Below are positions 7,141 through 13,738 of a stretch of 20,392 bases of DNA, in pieces. Where the stretch lies: contig JAJXSV010000009.1 of the NCBI GenBank assembly GCA_021784375.1, positions 1 to 20,392 of the forward strand, given 5' to 3'. Below the pieces are notes generated by a model, which ran no database searches, had not been told where the DNA came from, and saw only the letters and a list, made by a program, of their open reading frames with translations. Each line of letters starts with the position of its first letter. Within the stretch, counting starts at the first letter, position 1. Source of the stretch: Actinomycetes bacterium. GTDB lineage: Bacteria > Actinomycetota > Actinomycetes > S36-B12 > UBA5976. The translations under genes and the position numbers were made by a program.

Positions 7141-7146
7141 AGCCTA
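7141..7146 (-). promoter_or_regulatory. -10 box TAGGCT of the ABC-F gene (leaderless)
   Basis: TAGGCT, then 6 nt (CTGCTG), then GTG 7134. It lies 18 bp downstream of the long hairpin that ends the suf operon, so the two units are separated. Confidence 0.6.
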
Positions 7147-7164
7147 CGCAATCCATGTCGGACC

Positions 7165-7225
7165 GCCGACGGCTCCTCAGTCCACGGAATATGCCGTCCA
7201 TTCCGTGAACTGAGGAGCCGTCGGC
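7165..7225. terminator. 61-nt hairpin ending the suf operon (26-bp stem)
   Basis: The arms 7165-7190 and 7200-7225 are complementary over 26 positions with one C/A mismatch, around a 9-nt loop (ATGCCGTCC). The hairpin starts 8 nt after the sufT stop, as expected for a terminator of the minus-strand suf operon. No U-tract follows. The length and near-perfect symmetry would also fit a dispersed palindromic repeat or MITE. It fills most of the 99-bp gap between sufT and the ABC-F gene. Confidence 0.7.
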
Positions 7226-7233
7226 AGATCAGG

Positions 7234-7551
7234 TCAGATGTTGAAACCGAGCGCTCGCATCATGTCGCGACCGTCGGCGGTGATCTTCTCCGGACCCCAC
7301 GGTGGCATCCAGACCCAGTTGATGTGGAAGTCCGACACATGGCCGTCGAGCGCGGCCCGCGTCTGGTCCTCGATGACGTCGGTGAGCGGGCAGGCAGCGG
7401 AGGTGAGGGTCATGTCGATGGTCGCAATGTTCTCGTCATCGACATGGACGCCGTAGACCAGACCGAGGTCGACCACGTTGATGCCGAGTTCCGGATCGAC
7501 GACGTCCTTCATCAGCTCCACGAGGTCGACGGGGTGCATGGTTTCCGTCAT
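7234..7551 (-). CDS. sufT: SufT-like Fe-S maturation protein (DUF59/MIP18 family)
   Basis: A small protein of the MIP18/DUF59 family that supports maturation of Fe-S proteins, downstream of cluster assembly by SufBCD. In the 105-residue product, DPELG at 19-23 and VVDLGLVYGV after it are the family core, and Cys54 in TLTSAACPLTD is the conserved cysteine. The conserved WVWMPPWGPEKIT region lies near the C-terminus. The open frame extends further upstream to 7641, but that part is inside sufU. ATG 7551 overlaps the sufU stop (ATGA) and has a good SD. It is the last gene of the suf operon, followed by the long hairpin. Confidence 0.9.
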   Translation of the reverse strand: MTETMHPVDLVELMKDVVDPELGINVVDLGLVYGVHVDDENIATIDMTLTSAACPLTDVIEDQTRAALDGHVSDFHINWVWMPPWGPEKITADGRDMMRALGFNI

Positions 7552-8021
7552 CGCTGACCTTCCTCTCGACCCGCGGCGTGGGCCCGGGCTATCGCCGCGG
7601 ACGCCGCGTCCTTGTATGCCATCCAACCCAGCAACGCGCACTTCACGCGGGCCGGGAACTTCGCCACTCCGTGGAACGCAGAAGCATCCTCGAGTAATTC
7701 CTCATTCGGCTCCCCCGCACCCTGGGACTGCATCATCTGCATGAAGGCATCGGCCACTTCCATGGCCTGTGCGTACGGCTTGCCATCGATGAGTTCGAAC
7801 ATGATCGAGGCGCTGGCCTGCGAGATCGAGCAGCCCTGGTTCTCGTAGGAGATGTGGAAGCCCGCCGCCTCGCTGCCATCGACGCGGAGCGTGATCTCGT
7901 CGCCGCAGGTCGGATTCACATGGTGGACCTCGCTCAGGAAGGGCTCGCGCAGCCCCTTCCCCTGGGGGTGCTTGTAGTGATCGAGGATGATCTGTTGGTA
8001 CATGGACTCGAGCTGCATCAT
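7548..8021 (-). CDS. sufU: SufU, zinc-dependent sulfurtransferase of the SUF system
   Basis: Accepts sulfur from SufS and passes it to the SufBCD scaffold. The 157-residue protein has the zinc ligands of SufU: Cys39 and Asp41 in NPTCGDE, Cys64 in NQGCSISQASAS, and Cys128 in RVKCALLGW. Like other SufU proteins it carries an inserted stretch (about 80-115) relative to IscU. A Met-Met start (8021 or 8018) is ambiguous; 8021 gives the ATGA overlap with the sufS stop. It also overlaps sufT by 4 nt. The adjacent sufS is its expected partner. Confidence 0.95.
   Translation of the reverse strand: MMQLESMYQQIILDHYKHPQGKGLREPFLSEVHHVNPTCGDEITLRVDGSEAAGFHISYENQGCSISQASASIMFELIDGKPYAQAMEVADAFMQMMQSQGAGEPNEELLEDASAFHGVAKFPARVKCALLGWMAYKDAASAAIARAHAAGREEGQR
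7558..7564 (-). promoter_or_regulatory. Shine-Dalgarno of sufT
   Basis: AGGAAGG lies 6 nt before ATG 7551, inside the end of sufU. It decides the sufT start against the longer open frame. Confidence 0.65.
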
Positions 8022-9298
8022 GCGGTCCCGAAGAAACGTTGTGCGTCACGCACGCCCGCTGCGAGTGAGGACACGTCGGAGAGGTCGTTGTACAGGTAAA
8101 AGGTGGCGCGGGTGGTGGCGGGGACGCCATAGCGACGGCAGGCGGGCCAGGCGCAGTGGTGCCCGACGCGGACCGCGACTCCGTTGGCATCGAGGACCTG
8201 GCCGACGTCGTGCGGATGGATGTCCTCGACGGTGAAGGAGACCGCAGAACCGCGATCGATGTTGCTCGCGGGCCCGATGATGCGCACCCCCTTGATCTCC
8301 TCGAGCGCGGCCAGCGCCGCTTCGGCGAGCATGTGCTCGTGCGTGAGGATGCGGTCCATGCCGACGTGCTCCAGGTAGCGGACGGCCGCGGCCAGCCCCA
8401 CGGCCTGCGCCATGTTCGGCACGCCCGCCTCGAACTTCTGCGGTGGCTTGGCGAAGGTCGTGCCTTCCATGCGGACGGTCTCGATCATTGAACCGCCGGT
8501 GAGGAACGGCGGCATGGCATCCAGCAGGGCACGCGAGGCCCAGAGGCATCCGACACCCGTGGGTCCGAGCATCTTGTGCCCGGACCAGGCGATGGCGTCC
8601 ACCCCGAGCGTCCTGACGTCGATCGGCATGTGGGGGACGGACTGGCAGGCATCGAGGAAGACGAATGCTCCGACGGCGCGGGCCGCCGCAGAGATGCGAG
8701 CGACGTCGTTGACCGTGCCCAGGATGTTGCTCTGGTGCACGAACGAGACGATCCGCGTGCGCTCATCGACGAGGCGCTCGAGATCCGCGTACTCGAGGCG
8801 CCCGTCCTCGGTGAGGCCGAGCCAACGGAGCTCGGCGCCGGTCTTGTCGGACAGCTCCTGCCAGGGCACGAGGTTGGCGTGGTGCTCCATCTCTGTGATC
8901 ACGATGTTGTCGCCCGGGCCGATGACGAAGCGCTCGTCGCCGGCCCAACGCCCGTGGGCGGCCTTGGCCGAGGCCGAGGAGAAGGCATGCGCGAGCAGGT
9001 TGATCGACTCGGTGGCGTTCTTCGTGAACACGAGTTCATCGGCCTCGCCGCCGACGAACTGGGAGATGATGCGCCGGGACTCCTCGAAGGCGACCGTGGC
9101 CTCCTCGGCAAGCTGATGCGAACCCCGATGGGCCGCTGCGTTGTGGTGCTCGTAGAAGGATCGTTCGGCGTCCAGGACCTGACGTGGCTTCTGCGAGGTG
9201 GCACCCGAGTCCAGGTACACCAGACGTCGCCCATCCCGCACGGTGCGTCCGAGGATCGGGAAGTCCGCCTTGATGGCTGCCACGTCGAGATGGGACAT
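8018..9298 (-). CDS. sufS: Cysteine desulfurase SufS (group II)
   Basis: A PLP enzyme that takes sulfur from cysteine (yielding alanine) as a persulfide for Fe-S assembly. It has 426 residues. The PLP lysine is Lys242 in SGHKMLGPTG; YLDSGATSQKP at 28-38 and the EMEHHANLVPW segment (136-146) are family hallmarks. The catalytic cysteine is Cys382 in GHHCAWPACRRYGVPATTRATFYLYN, the short active-site loop form of group II enzymes. ATG 9298 overlaps the sufC stop by one base (TGATG) and its own stop overlaps sufU by ATGA. SufU next door is the expected sulfur acceptor, as in Bacillus-type SUF. Confidence 0.96.
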   Translation of the reverse strand: MSHLDVAAIKADFPILGRTVRDGRRLVYLDSGATSQKPRQVLDAERSFYEHHNAAAHRGSHQLAEEATVAFEESRRIISQFVGGEADELVFTKNATESINLLAHAFSSASAKAAHGRWAGDERFVIGPGDNIVITEMEHHANLVPWQELSDKTGAELRWLGLTEDGRLEYADLERLVDERTRIVSFVHQSNILGTVNDVARISAAARAVGAFVFLDACQSVPHMPIDVRTLGVDAIAWSGHKMLGPTGVGCLWASRALLDAMPPFLTGGSMIETVRMEGTTFAKPPQKFEAGVPNMAQAVGLAAAVRYLEHVGMDRILTHEHMLAEAALAALEEIKGVRIIGPASNIDRGSAVSFTVEDIHPHDVGQVLDANGVAVRVGHHCAWPACRRYGVPATTRATFYLYNDLSDVSSLAAGVRDAQRFFGTA

Positions 9299-10062
9299 CA
9301 GGAACGCGCCCCCACGAAGGGCTCGTAGCCCTTCGTGTCGATGATGGCGGCGACTTCCATGCCACCCTCGTGGATGATCCGGCCCTCGCTGAACACATGC
9401 ACGAAGTCCGCCGGGATGTGGTTCAGCAGACGGGACGTGTGCGTGATGAGCAGCATGCCGGTCGTCCCCAGCGCGCGGACGCGATTGACGCCCTCGGAGA
9501 CGACGCGCAGCGCGTCGACGTCGAGTCCCGAGTCGGTCTCGTCGAGCACGGCGATGCGCGGGCGAAGCAGTTCCATCTGGAGGATCTCATGGCGCTTGCG
9601 CTCGCCGCCCGAGAAGCCCTCGTTCACATTGCGATCGGCGAAGGCGGGATCGATCTGCAGGCCCGCCATGGCCTCCTTCATCTCCTTGACCCACAGGCGC
9701 AGCTTCGGCGCCTCGCCGCGGACAGCGGTGACGGAGGTGCGCAGGAAGTTGCTGACCGAGACCCCGGGGATCTCGATCGGGTGCTGCATGGCAAGGAACA
9801 CGCCGGCGCGAGCACGCTCATCCACGGACATGGAGAGCAGGTCGACGCCGTCGAGCTTGATGCTGCCTCCGACCACGTGGTACTTCGGGTGACCCGAGAT
9901 CGTGTAGGCCAGCGTCGACTTGCCGGAACCGTTGTGGCCCATGATGGCGTGCGTCTCACCGGCGCGGATCGTCAGGTTCACGCCCCTCAGGATGTCCTTC
10001 GGGCCGGTCTCGGTGTGCACGCGCACTTCAAGGTCGCGGATCTCCAAGGTGCTCATGCTCAT
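9298..10062 (-). CDS. sufC: SufC, ATPase of the SufBCD Fe-S scaffold
   Basis: A cytoplasmic ABC-type ATPase that binds SufB and SufD and drives conformational change during cluster assembly. In 254 residues: Walker A GHNGSGKS at 42-49, signature SGGERKR at 151-157, Walker B with LDETDSGLD at 173-181, and the switch histidine His208. The segment HEILQMELLRPRIAVLDETDSGLDVDALRVVSEGVN is almost invariant in SufC. After His208 the sequence is THTSRLL where most SufC I recall have THYxRxL, a small deviation. ATG 10062 gives ATGA overlap with the Rieske gene; a second ATG at 10056 is possible. Confidence 0.96.
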   Translation of the reverse strand: MSMSTLEIRDLEVRVHTETGPKDILRGVNLTIRAGETHAIMGHNGSGKSTLAYTISGHPKYHVVGGSIKLDGVDLLSMSVDERARAGVFLAMQHPIEIPGVSVSNFLRTSVTAVRGEAPKLRLWVKEMKEAMAGLQIDPAFADRNVNEGFSGGERKRHEILQMELLRPRIAVLDETDSGLDVDALRVVSEGVNRVRALGTTGMLLITHTSRLLNHIPADFVHVFSEGRIIHEGGMEVAAIIDTKGYEPFVGARS

Positions 10063-10379
10063 CCAATCTCGACGAACACCGTCGGTGTTCCGTCAACTTC
10101 ACTTATGGTCACGGGAAAGGTCTTGACCGGGCTCGCCGCCGGAGGCGATGCGGGGATGCCGGTGCGGAGGTCGAAGGTCGAGCCGTGGAGCCAGCACTCG
10201 ATGAAGCAGCCGTCCACCTCGCCCTCCGATAGCGGGATGTCGCCATGGGAGCAGCGGTCCTCGAGGGCATACACCTCGGAGCCGGTGCGGACGATCACGA
10301 AGTCGAGGAAGTCGTGTTCGACGCGGAGCGCCTTGCCATCGGCGATGGCGTCCAGGGGGGCAAGCGCGATGGTCGCCAT
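10059..10379 (-). CDS. Rieske [2Fe-2S] ferredoxin-like protein in the suf operon
   Basis: A 106-residue soluble Rieske protein, like the ferredoxin component of non-heme dioxygenases. The cluster ligands are Cys43-x-His45 (DRCSHGD) and Cys62-x2-His65 (CWLHGSTFD), at normal spacing. There is no signal peptide or membrane segment. It lies between sufD and sufC, overlapping sufD by 1 nt and sufC by 4 nt, so it is made with the SUF machinery. This position is common in actinobacterial suf operons. Its role is unproven: an electron donor for cluster assembly or release is an inference from context. Confidence 0.92.
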   Translation of the reverse strand: MATIALAPLDAIADGKALRVEHDFLDFVIVRTGSEVYALEDRCSHGDIPLSEGEVDGCFIECWLHGSTFDLRTGIPASPPAASPVKTFPVTISEVDGTPTVFVEIG

Positions 10380-11524
10380 CAGGCACCCGCCTGCTCGTCG
10401 TCGAAGTCGAACCGCGGATCATGCGCGCCCAGTCGTGTCTCCACGCGGCGCAGCAGCCGTTCCCGCAGCTCCGGCACCGGGATGCGCTGCACGAGGTCGT
10501 TGATGAAGCCGCGCACGACCAGGCGCTTGGCCTCGACGTCGGGGATGCCCCGCGAGAGGAGGTAGAACATCTGCTCCTCGTCGAAGCGGCCGGTGGCCGA
10601 TGCGTGCCCTGCCGAGATCACGTTGCCGGTCTCGATCTCCAGGTTGGGGATGGAGTCCGCGCGCGCGCCCGTGGTGAGCAGCAGGTTGCGGTTCATCTCG
10701 TAGGTCTGGGTGCCCTCCGCTGCGGCGCGGATGAGCACGTCACCGACCCACACCGCATGTGCGCCATCGCCCTGCAGGGCGCCCTTGTACGCAACGTTCG
10801 ACGAGCAGTGCGGCTGCGCGTGGTCGACGAACAGGCGGTGCTCATGGTGCTGGCCGGAGTCGGTGAAGAACACGCCGAGCGCCTCGGCCTTGCCCCCAGG
10901 AGCCTCATAGCGCACGGTCGTGACCAGCCGCACCAGGTCGCCGCCTAGCGTCACCGCCACATGCTGTACCGAGGCGTCACGCCCGATGCGCAGGTGGTCC
11001 TGGCCTGCCTGCACCTGGTCCCGATCCCCGTCGGCCACATGGACGAACGTGACATCGGAGCCCGGACCCGCATGGACATCGACCACGGTGGCCTGGGTCC
11101 CGGAACCGGCCAGGTCGAGCACCACCGTGCACCTGGCGTAGGCACCCACCTCGATGCGCAGGCGCCCGACGCTGAGGCCGTCCGAGGACGCGCTCACGAG
11201 GATGGGATCATGGAAGACGCGATCCTGGGCGACCGAGACCACGGTGGTGCTCGACGCCAGGGCCGAGGCGGCCACCGCGATGCGATCCGTCGCTGGGAAG
11301 TCGTTGACCTGTAACGGCGCGACATCGACCGTCACCCCGTCCACCGTCGACACGTTGAACGCCGTCGTGGCTGGGGCGGCTGTGAGTTCGTGCAGCCCAC
11401 GGAGCCGCTTGAGCGGTGTGAAGCGCCACTCCTCCTCGCGTCCGGTGGGAACCGGCACGTCCATCAATGCGAACCCGGAGAGGTCGAGTGCGTGGTCCTG
11501 CTTCGGTGTGTCCGTGATGCCCAT
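10379..11524 (-). CDS. sufD: SufD, Fe-S assembly scaffold subunit
   Basis: Partner of SufB and SufC in the cluster scaffold. The 381-residue protein has the variable N-terminal helical part with GREEEWRFTPLKRL (SufD-type EEWRxT motif), a long beta-helix core, and the C-terminal conserved block GHASATGRFDEEQMFYLLSRGI, which holds the histidine at the SufB/SufD interface. NVAYKGALQGDGAHAVWVGD is also family-typical. ATG 11524 overlaps the sufB stop by one base, and its stop overlaps the Rieske start by one base. It is distinguished from SufB by its N-terminus, length and gene order. Confidence 0.95.
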   Translation of the reverse strand: MGITDTPKQDHALDLSGFALMDVPVPTGREEEWRFTPLKRLRGLHELTAAPATTAFNVSTVDGVTVDVAPLQVNDFPATDRIAVAASALASSTTVVSVAQDRVFHDPILVSASSDGLSVGRLRIEVGAYARCTVVLDLAGSGTQATVVDVHAGPGSDVTFVHVADGDRDQVQAGQDHLRIGRDASVQHVAVTLGGDLVRLVTTVRYEAPGGKAEALGVFFTDSGQHHEHRLFVDHAQPHCSSNVAYKGALQGDGAHAVWVGDVLIRAAAEGTQTYEMNRNLLLTTGARADSIPNLEIETGNVISAGHASATGRFDEEQMFYLLSRGIPDVEAKRLVVRGFINDLVQRIPVPELRERLLRRVETRLGAHDPRFDFDDEQAGA

Positions 11525-12936
11525 CAGCCGACAGCGCCTTCCATCTGCAGTTCGATCAAACGGTTGAGCTCCAAGGCGTACTCCATGGGCAGCTCACGAG
11601 CGATGGGTTCGACGAAGCCCCGCACGATCATGGCCATCGCCTCGTCCTCGGTCAGGCCGCGCGACATGAGGTAGAAGAGCTGGTCCTCACTGACCTTCGA
11701 GACCGTCGCCTCATGGCCCATCGACACGTCATCGACGCGGACGTCCACATAGGGGTAGGTGTCCGAGCGTGAGATGTCATCGATGAGCAGGGCATCGCAC
11801 TTCACGGTGCTGCGCGATCCGGGGGCGTTCTCGAGGATCTGCACCAGACCGCGGTAGGACGTGCGTCCGCCGCCCCGTGCCACGGACTTCGAGATGATGG
11901 TGGAGGACGTGTTCGGCGCCGCATGCACCATCTTGGAACCGGCGTCCTGATGCTGCCCCTCGCCTGCGAATGCGATGGAGAGCGTCTCGCCGCGCGCGCG
12001 TTCACCGGTGAGCCAGACCGCGGGGTACTTCATGGTGACCTTGGATCCGATGTTGCCGTCGATCCACTCCATGGTGGCGTCCTCGTGGGCCACCGCGCGC
12101 TTCGTCACCAGGTTGTACACGTTGTTCGACCAGTTCTGGATCGTCGTGTAGCGGCAGCGGCCGCCCTTCTTGACGATGATCTCGACCACCGCGGAGTGCA
12201 GGGAGTCGGACGAGTAGATGGGGGCGGTGCAGCCCTCGACGTAGTGCACGTACGCACCCTCGTCGACGATGATGAGCGTGCGCTCGAACTGCCCCATGTT
12301 CTCGGTGTTGATGCGGAAGTAGGCCTGCAGCGGGATGTCGACGTGCACGTTCTTCGGCACGTAGATGAACGAGCCGCCGGACCACACCGCGGTGTTCAGG
12401 GACGCGAACTTGTTGTCGCCAACCGGGATGACGGTCCCGAAGTACTCCTTGAAGAGTGCCTCCTGTTCCCGCAGCGCCGTGTCGGTGTCGAGGAAGATGA
12501 CGCCCTGTTCCTCGAGGTCCTCGCGGATCTTGTGGTAGACGACCTCGGACTCGTACTGCGCGGCAACGCCCGCCACCAGGCGCTGCTTCTCCGCCTCCGG
12601 GATGCCGAGTCGGTCGTAGGTGAGCTTGATGTCATCAGGCAGCTCCTCCCAGGAAGTCGCCTGCTTCTCCGTGGAACGCACGAAGTATTTGATGTTGTCG
12701 AAGTCGATCCCCGAGAGGTCACTGCCCCACGACGGCATCGGCTTCTTGTCGAACAGGCGCAGGCCCTTGAGCCGCAGGTCGAGCATCCACTGCGGCTCGC
12801 TCTTCTTGGCCGAGATGTCACGCACCACGTCCTCGTTGAGACCGCGCCGCGCATTGGTGCCGGCGGTGTCAGTGTCGCGCCAGCCGTACTCATAGGTGCC
12901 GATGCCGGACAGGTGTTCTTCCATGGACGCGGTCAT
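11524..12936 (-). CDS. sufB: SufB, Fe-S assembly scaffold subunit
   Basis: The main scaffold on which Fe-S clusters are built. The 470-residue product is highly conserved: [28 protein letters not shown] with Cys236, [11 protein letters not shown] with Cys380, and the C-terminal [22 protein letters not shown] with His408. The segment around [13 protein letters not shown], where mycobacterial SufB can carry an intein, is uninterrupted here. ATG 12936 has an AAGGA SD 9 nt upstream. It is the only suf junction without direct overlap: 48 bp separate it from sufR, and these are spanned by a 15-codon frame. Downstream genes follow by overlaps. Confidence 0.96.
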   Translation of the reverse strand: MTASMEEHLSGIGTYEYGWRDTDTAGTNARRGLNEDVVRDISAKKSEPQWMLDLRLKGLRLFDKKPMPSWGSDLSGIDFDNIKYFVRSTEKQATSWEELPDDIKLTYDRLGIPEAEKQRLVAGVAAQYESEVVYHKIREDLEEQGVIFLDTDTALREQEALFKEYFGTVIPVGDNKFASLNTAVWSGGSFIYVPKNVHVDIPLQAYFRINTENMGQFERTLIIVDEGAYVHYVEGCTAPIYSSDSLHSAVVEIIVKKGGRCRYTTIQNWSNNVYNLVTKRAVAHEDATMEWIDGNIGSKVTMKYPAVWLTGERARGETLSIAFAGEGQHQDAGSKMVHAAPNTSSTIISKSVARGGGRTSYRGLVQILENAPGSRSTVKCDALLIDDISRSDTYPYVDVRVDDVSMGHEATVSKVSEDQLFYLMSRGLTEDEAMAMIVRGFVEPIARELPMEYALELNRLIELQMEGAVG

Positions 12937-12940
12937 TGGT

Positions 12941-12988
12941 TCACATCCTTCGATTCGGTGCAGCAGTGGTGATCGTGGCGGTGGTCAT
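12941..12988 (-). CDS. Possible 15-codon bridging ORF between sufR and sufB
   Basis: The ATG at 12988-12986 overlaps the sufR TGA (ATGA). The frame encodes [15 protein letters not shown] and ends with TGA at 12943-12941, 4 nt before the sufB ATG; the sufB SD lies inside it. Every other suf junction is a direct overlap, so a terminating ribosome could be carried across this gap. It may equally be chance; there is no protein evidence. Confidence 0.25.
   Translation of the reverse strand: MTTATITTAAPNRRM
12946..12950 (-). promoter_or_regulatory. Shine-Dalgarno of sufB
   Basis: AAGGA lies 9 nt before ATG 12936. It supports that start and suggests sufB can initiate on its own, as expected for a highly expressed gene behind its repressor gene. 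Confidence 0.5.
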
Positions 12989-13641
12989 GCGTGCTGCAGG
13001 TTCGGCACGTGTGTGGTACAGATCTCGGCTCCCGAGGCCATGGTGGAGATGCGCACGGTGTGGACTCCGAGCAGGCGGGAGAAGCTGGCCTGCTCGGCAT
13101 CGCAGAACTCCGGGAACTCCGCAGCCACATGCGCCATCGGGCAGTGATGCTCGCAGAGTTGGACGGAGTCACCGGGGCCCTGCTGCACATTCGCAGCGAA
13201 GCCGTCGGCCGAGAGCAGCGCGGCCAATTTCGCAGCGCGTTCCTCCAGGGGGACACCATCCAGGGCAGCGGCATAGCGCTGCTCGAAGAAACCGCTGCGC
13301 TGTTGCGCGAAGTCGGCCACCAGGTGCCCGGCATCGTGCGCGGCCATGAAGCGCAGGGCGCCAATGGCGATGTCGTCGTACACCTGCTCGAAGGCATCGC
13401 GGCCGACGGCGGTGAGGGCGTAGATCTTGGCCGGGCGGCCCCGACCCCGTCGATGCGCGACGCGTGGCCCGAAGGGCGCTTCCTCGTGCACCGCGAGGTA
13501 ACCGGCGTCCTCGAGTGCGTCGAGGTGGCGACGCACCGCGGCAGCGGTGAGGCCCAATTCGGCAGCGATCACCGAGGCCGTTGCCGGACCCTGCTCGAGC
13601 AGCCGCCTGGCCACCCGCGATCCCGCTCCAGTGATTTTCAC
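12985..13641 (-). CDS. sufR: SufR, Fe-S-sensing repressor of the suf operon
   Basis: A winged helix-turn-helix regulator that, in its family, binds DNA when it carries an Fe-S cluster. The 218-residue protein has the HTH at about 7-50 (SRVARRLLEQGPATASVIAAELGLTAAAVRRHLDAL) and the GRGRPAKIYALT wing near 66-77. Four cysteines lie in the C-terminal domain (Cys163, 167, 180, 208), the last in the family-typical EICTTHVPN. Start choice: the open frame runs back to 13863, across the ctaA promoter and into ctaA, so GTG 13641 is preferred. This gives the short N-terminus usual in the family and places a -10 hexamer 6 nt upstream. It heads the suf operon and probably represses itself and the operon. 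Confidence 0.92.
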   Translation of the reverse strand: MKITGAGSRVARRLLEQGPATASVIAAELGLTAAAVRRHLDALEDAGYLAVHEEAPFGPRVAHRRGRGRPAKIYALTAVGRDAFEQVYDDIAIGALRFMAAHDAGHLVADFAQQRSGFFEQRYAAALDGVPLEERAAKLAALLSADGFAANVQQGPGDSVQLCEHHCPMAHVAAEFPEFCDAEQASFSRLLGVHTVRISTMASGAEICTTHVPNLQHA

Positions 13642-13654
13642 AACTGAAGTGTGA
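13638..13654. promoter_or_regulatory. Putative SufR operator over the sufR start codon
   Basis: The minus strand reads TCACA-N7-TGTGA, a perfect 5-bp inverted repeat. The same bases contain ACACT-N5-TGTGA, the motif I recall as reported for Mycobacterium tuberculosis SufR. It covers the -10 box and the GTG start, so bound SufR would block transcription. Binding itself is inferred. Confidence 0.65.
13648..13653 (-). promoter_or_regulatory. -10 box CACACT of sufR/suf operon (leaderless)
   Basis: CACACT keeps the key A and T of TANNNT (positions 2 and 6) and lies exactly 6 nt before GTG 13641, the spacing seen at seven other genes here bar one base at serB. The missing first T suggests a weak promoter. 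It lies within the putative SufR operator. Confidence 0.45.
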
Positions 13655-13667
13655 CGTAATTCGTCAC
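13651..13667. promoter_or_regulatory. Second 17-bp dyad upstream of sufR
   Basis: GTGACG-N5-CGTCAC is a perfect 6-bp inverted repeat immediately upstream of the SufR motif, sharing its TCAC bases. It could be a second SufR site, a site for another regulator, or part of one extended operator. Confidence 0.45.
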
Positions 13668-13685
13668 TGGGCGCAAACCGACGAA

Positions 13686-13719
13686 TGCCCTCGGCGAGGG
13701 CACGCCCTCCCGTGGGGAG
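13686..13719. repeat. Nested inverted repeats upstream of ctaA
   Basis: Three overlapping dyads: TGCCCTC-GGC-GAGGGCA (13686-13702), GAGGGC-AC-GCCCTC (13696-13709) and CTCCC-GTG-GGGAG (13707-13719). They lie just upstream of the ctaA -10, over the -35 position. If ctaA is leaderless they act as DNA, not as mRNA structure. No regulator is known. Confidence 0.4.
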
Positions 13720-13726
13720 CGGCCCA

Positions 13727-13732
13727 TATCCT
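13727..13732 (+). promoter_or_regulatory. -10 box TATCCT of ctaA (leaderless)
   Basis: TATCCT, then 6 nt (GCGGGC), then ATG 13739. The same hexamer precedes ctaB at 15543-15548, the next enzyme of the pathway. Confidence 0.6.
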
Positions 13733-13738
13733 GCGGGC

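Noticed and set aside
6277..7557. A 426-codon open frame on the plus strand across ABC-F and sufT
   Set aside because: It runs through the long palindrome and the ABC-F promoter and is antisense to conserved genes.
12600..12936. Possible extra domain or intein in SufB
   Set aside because: The SufB reading frame is continuous and of normal length, with the usual intein insertion region intact.
12941..12945. A TGTGA half-site just before sufB as a second SufR operator
   Set aside because: No matching ACACT or TCACA half-site at the right distance.
13685..13738. Earlier ATG for ctaA at 13685
   Set aside because: It adds 18 residues unlike any CtaA N-terminus and lies upstream of the -10 box.
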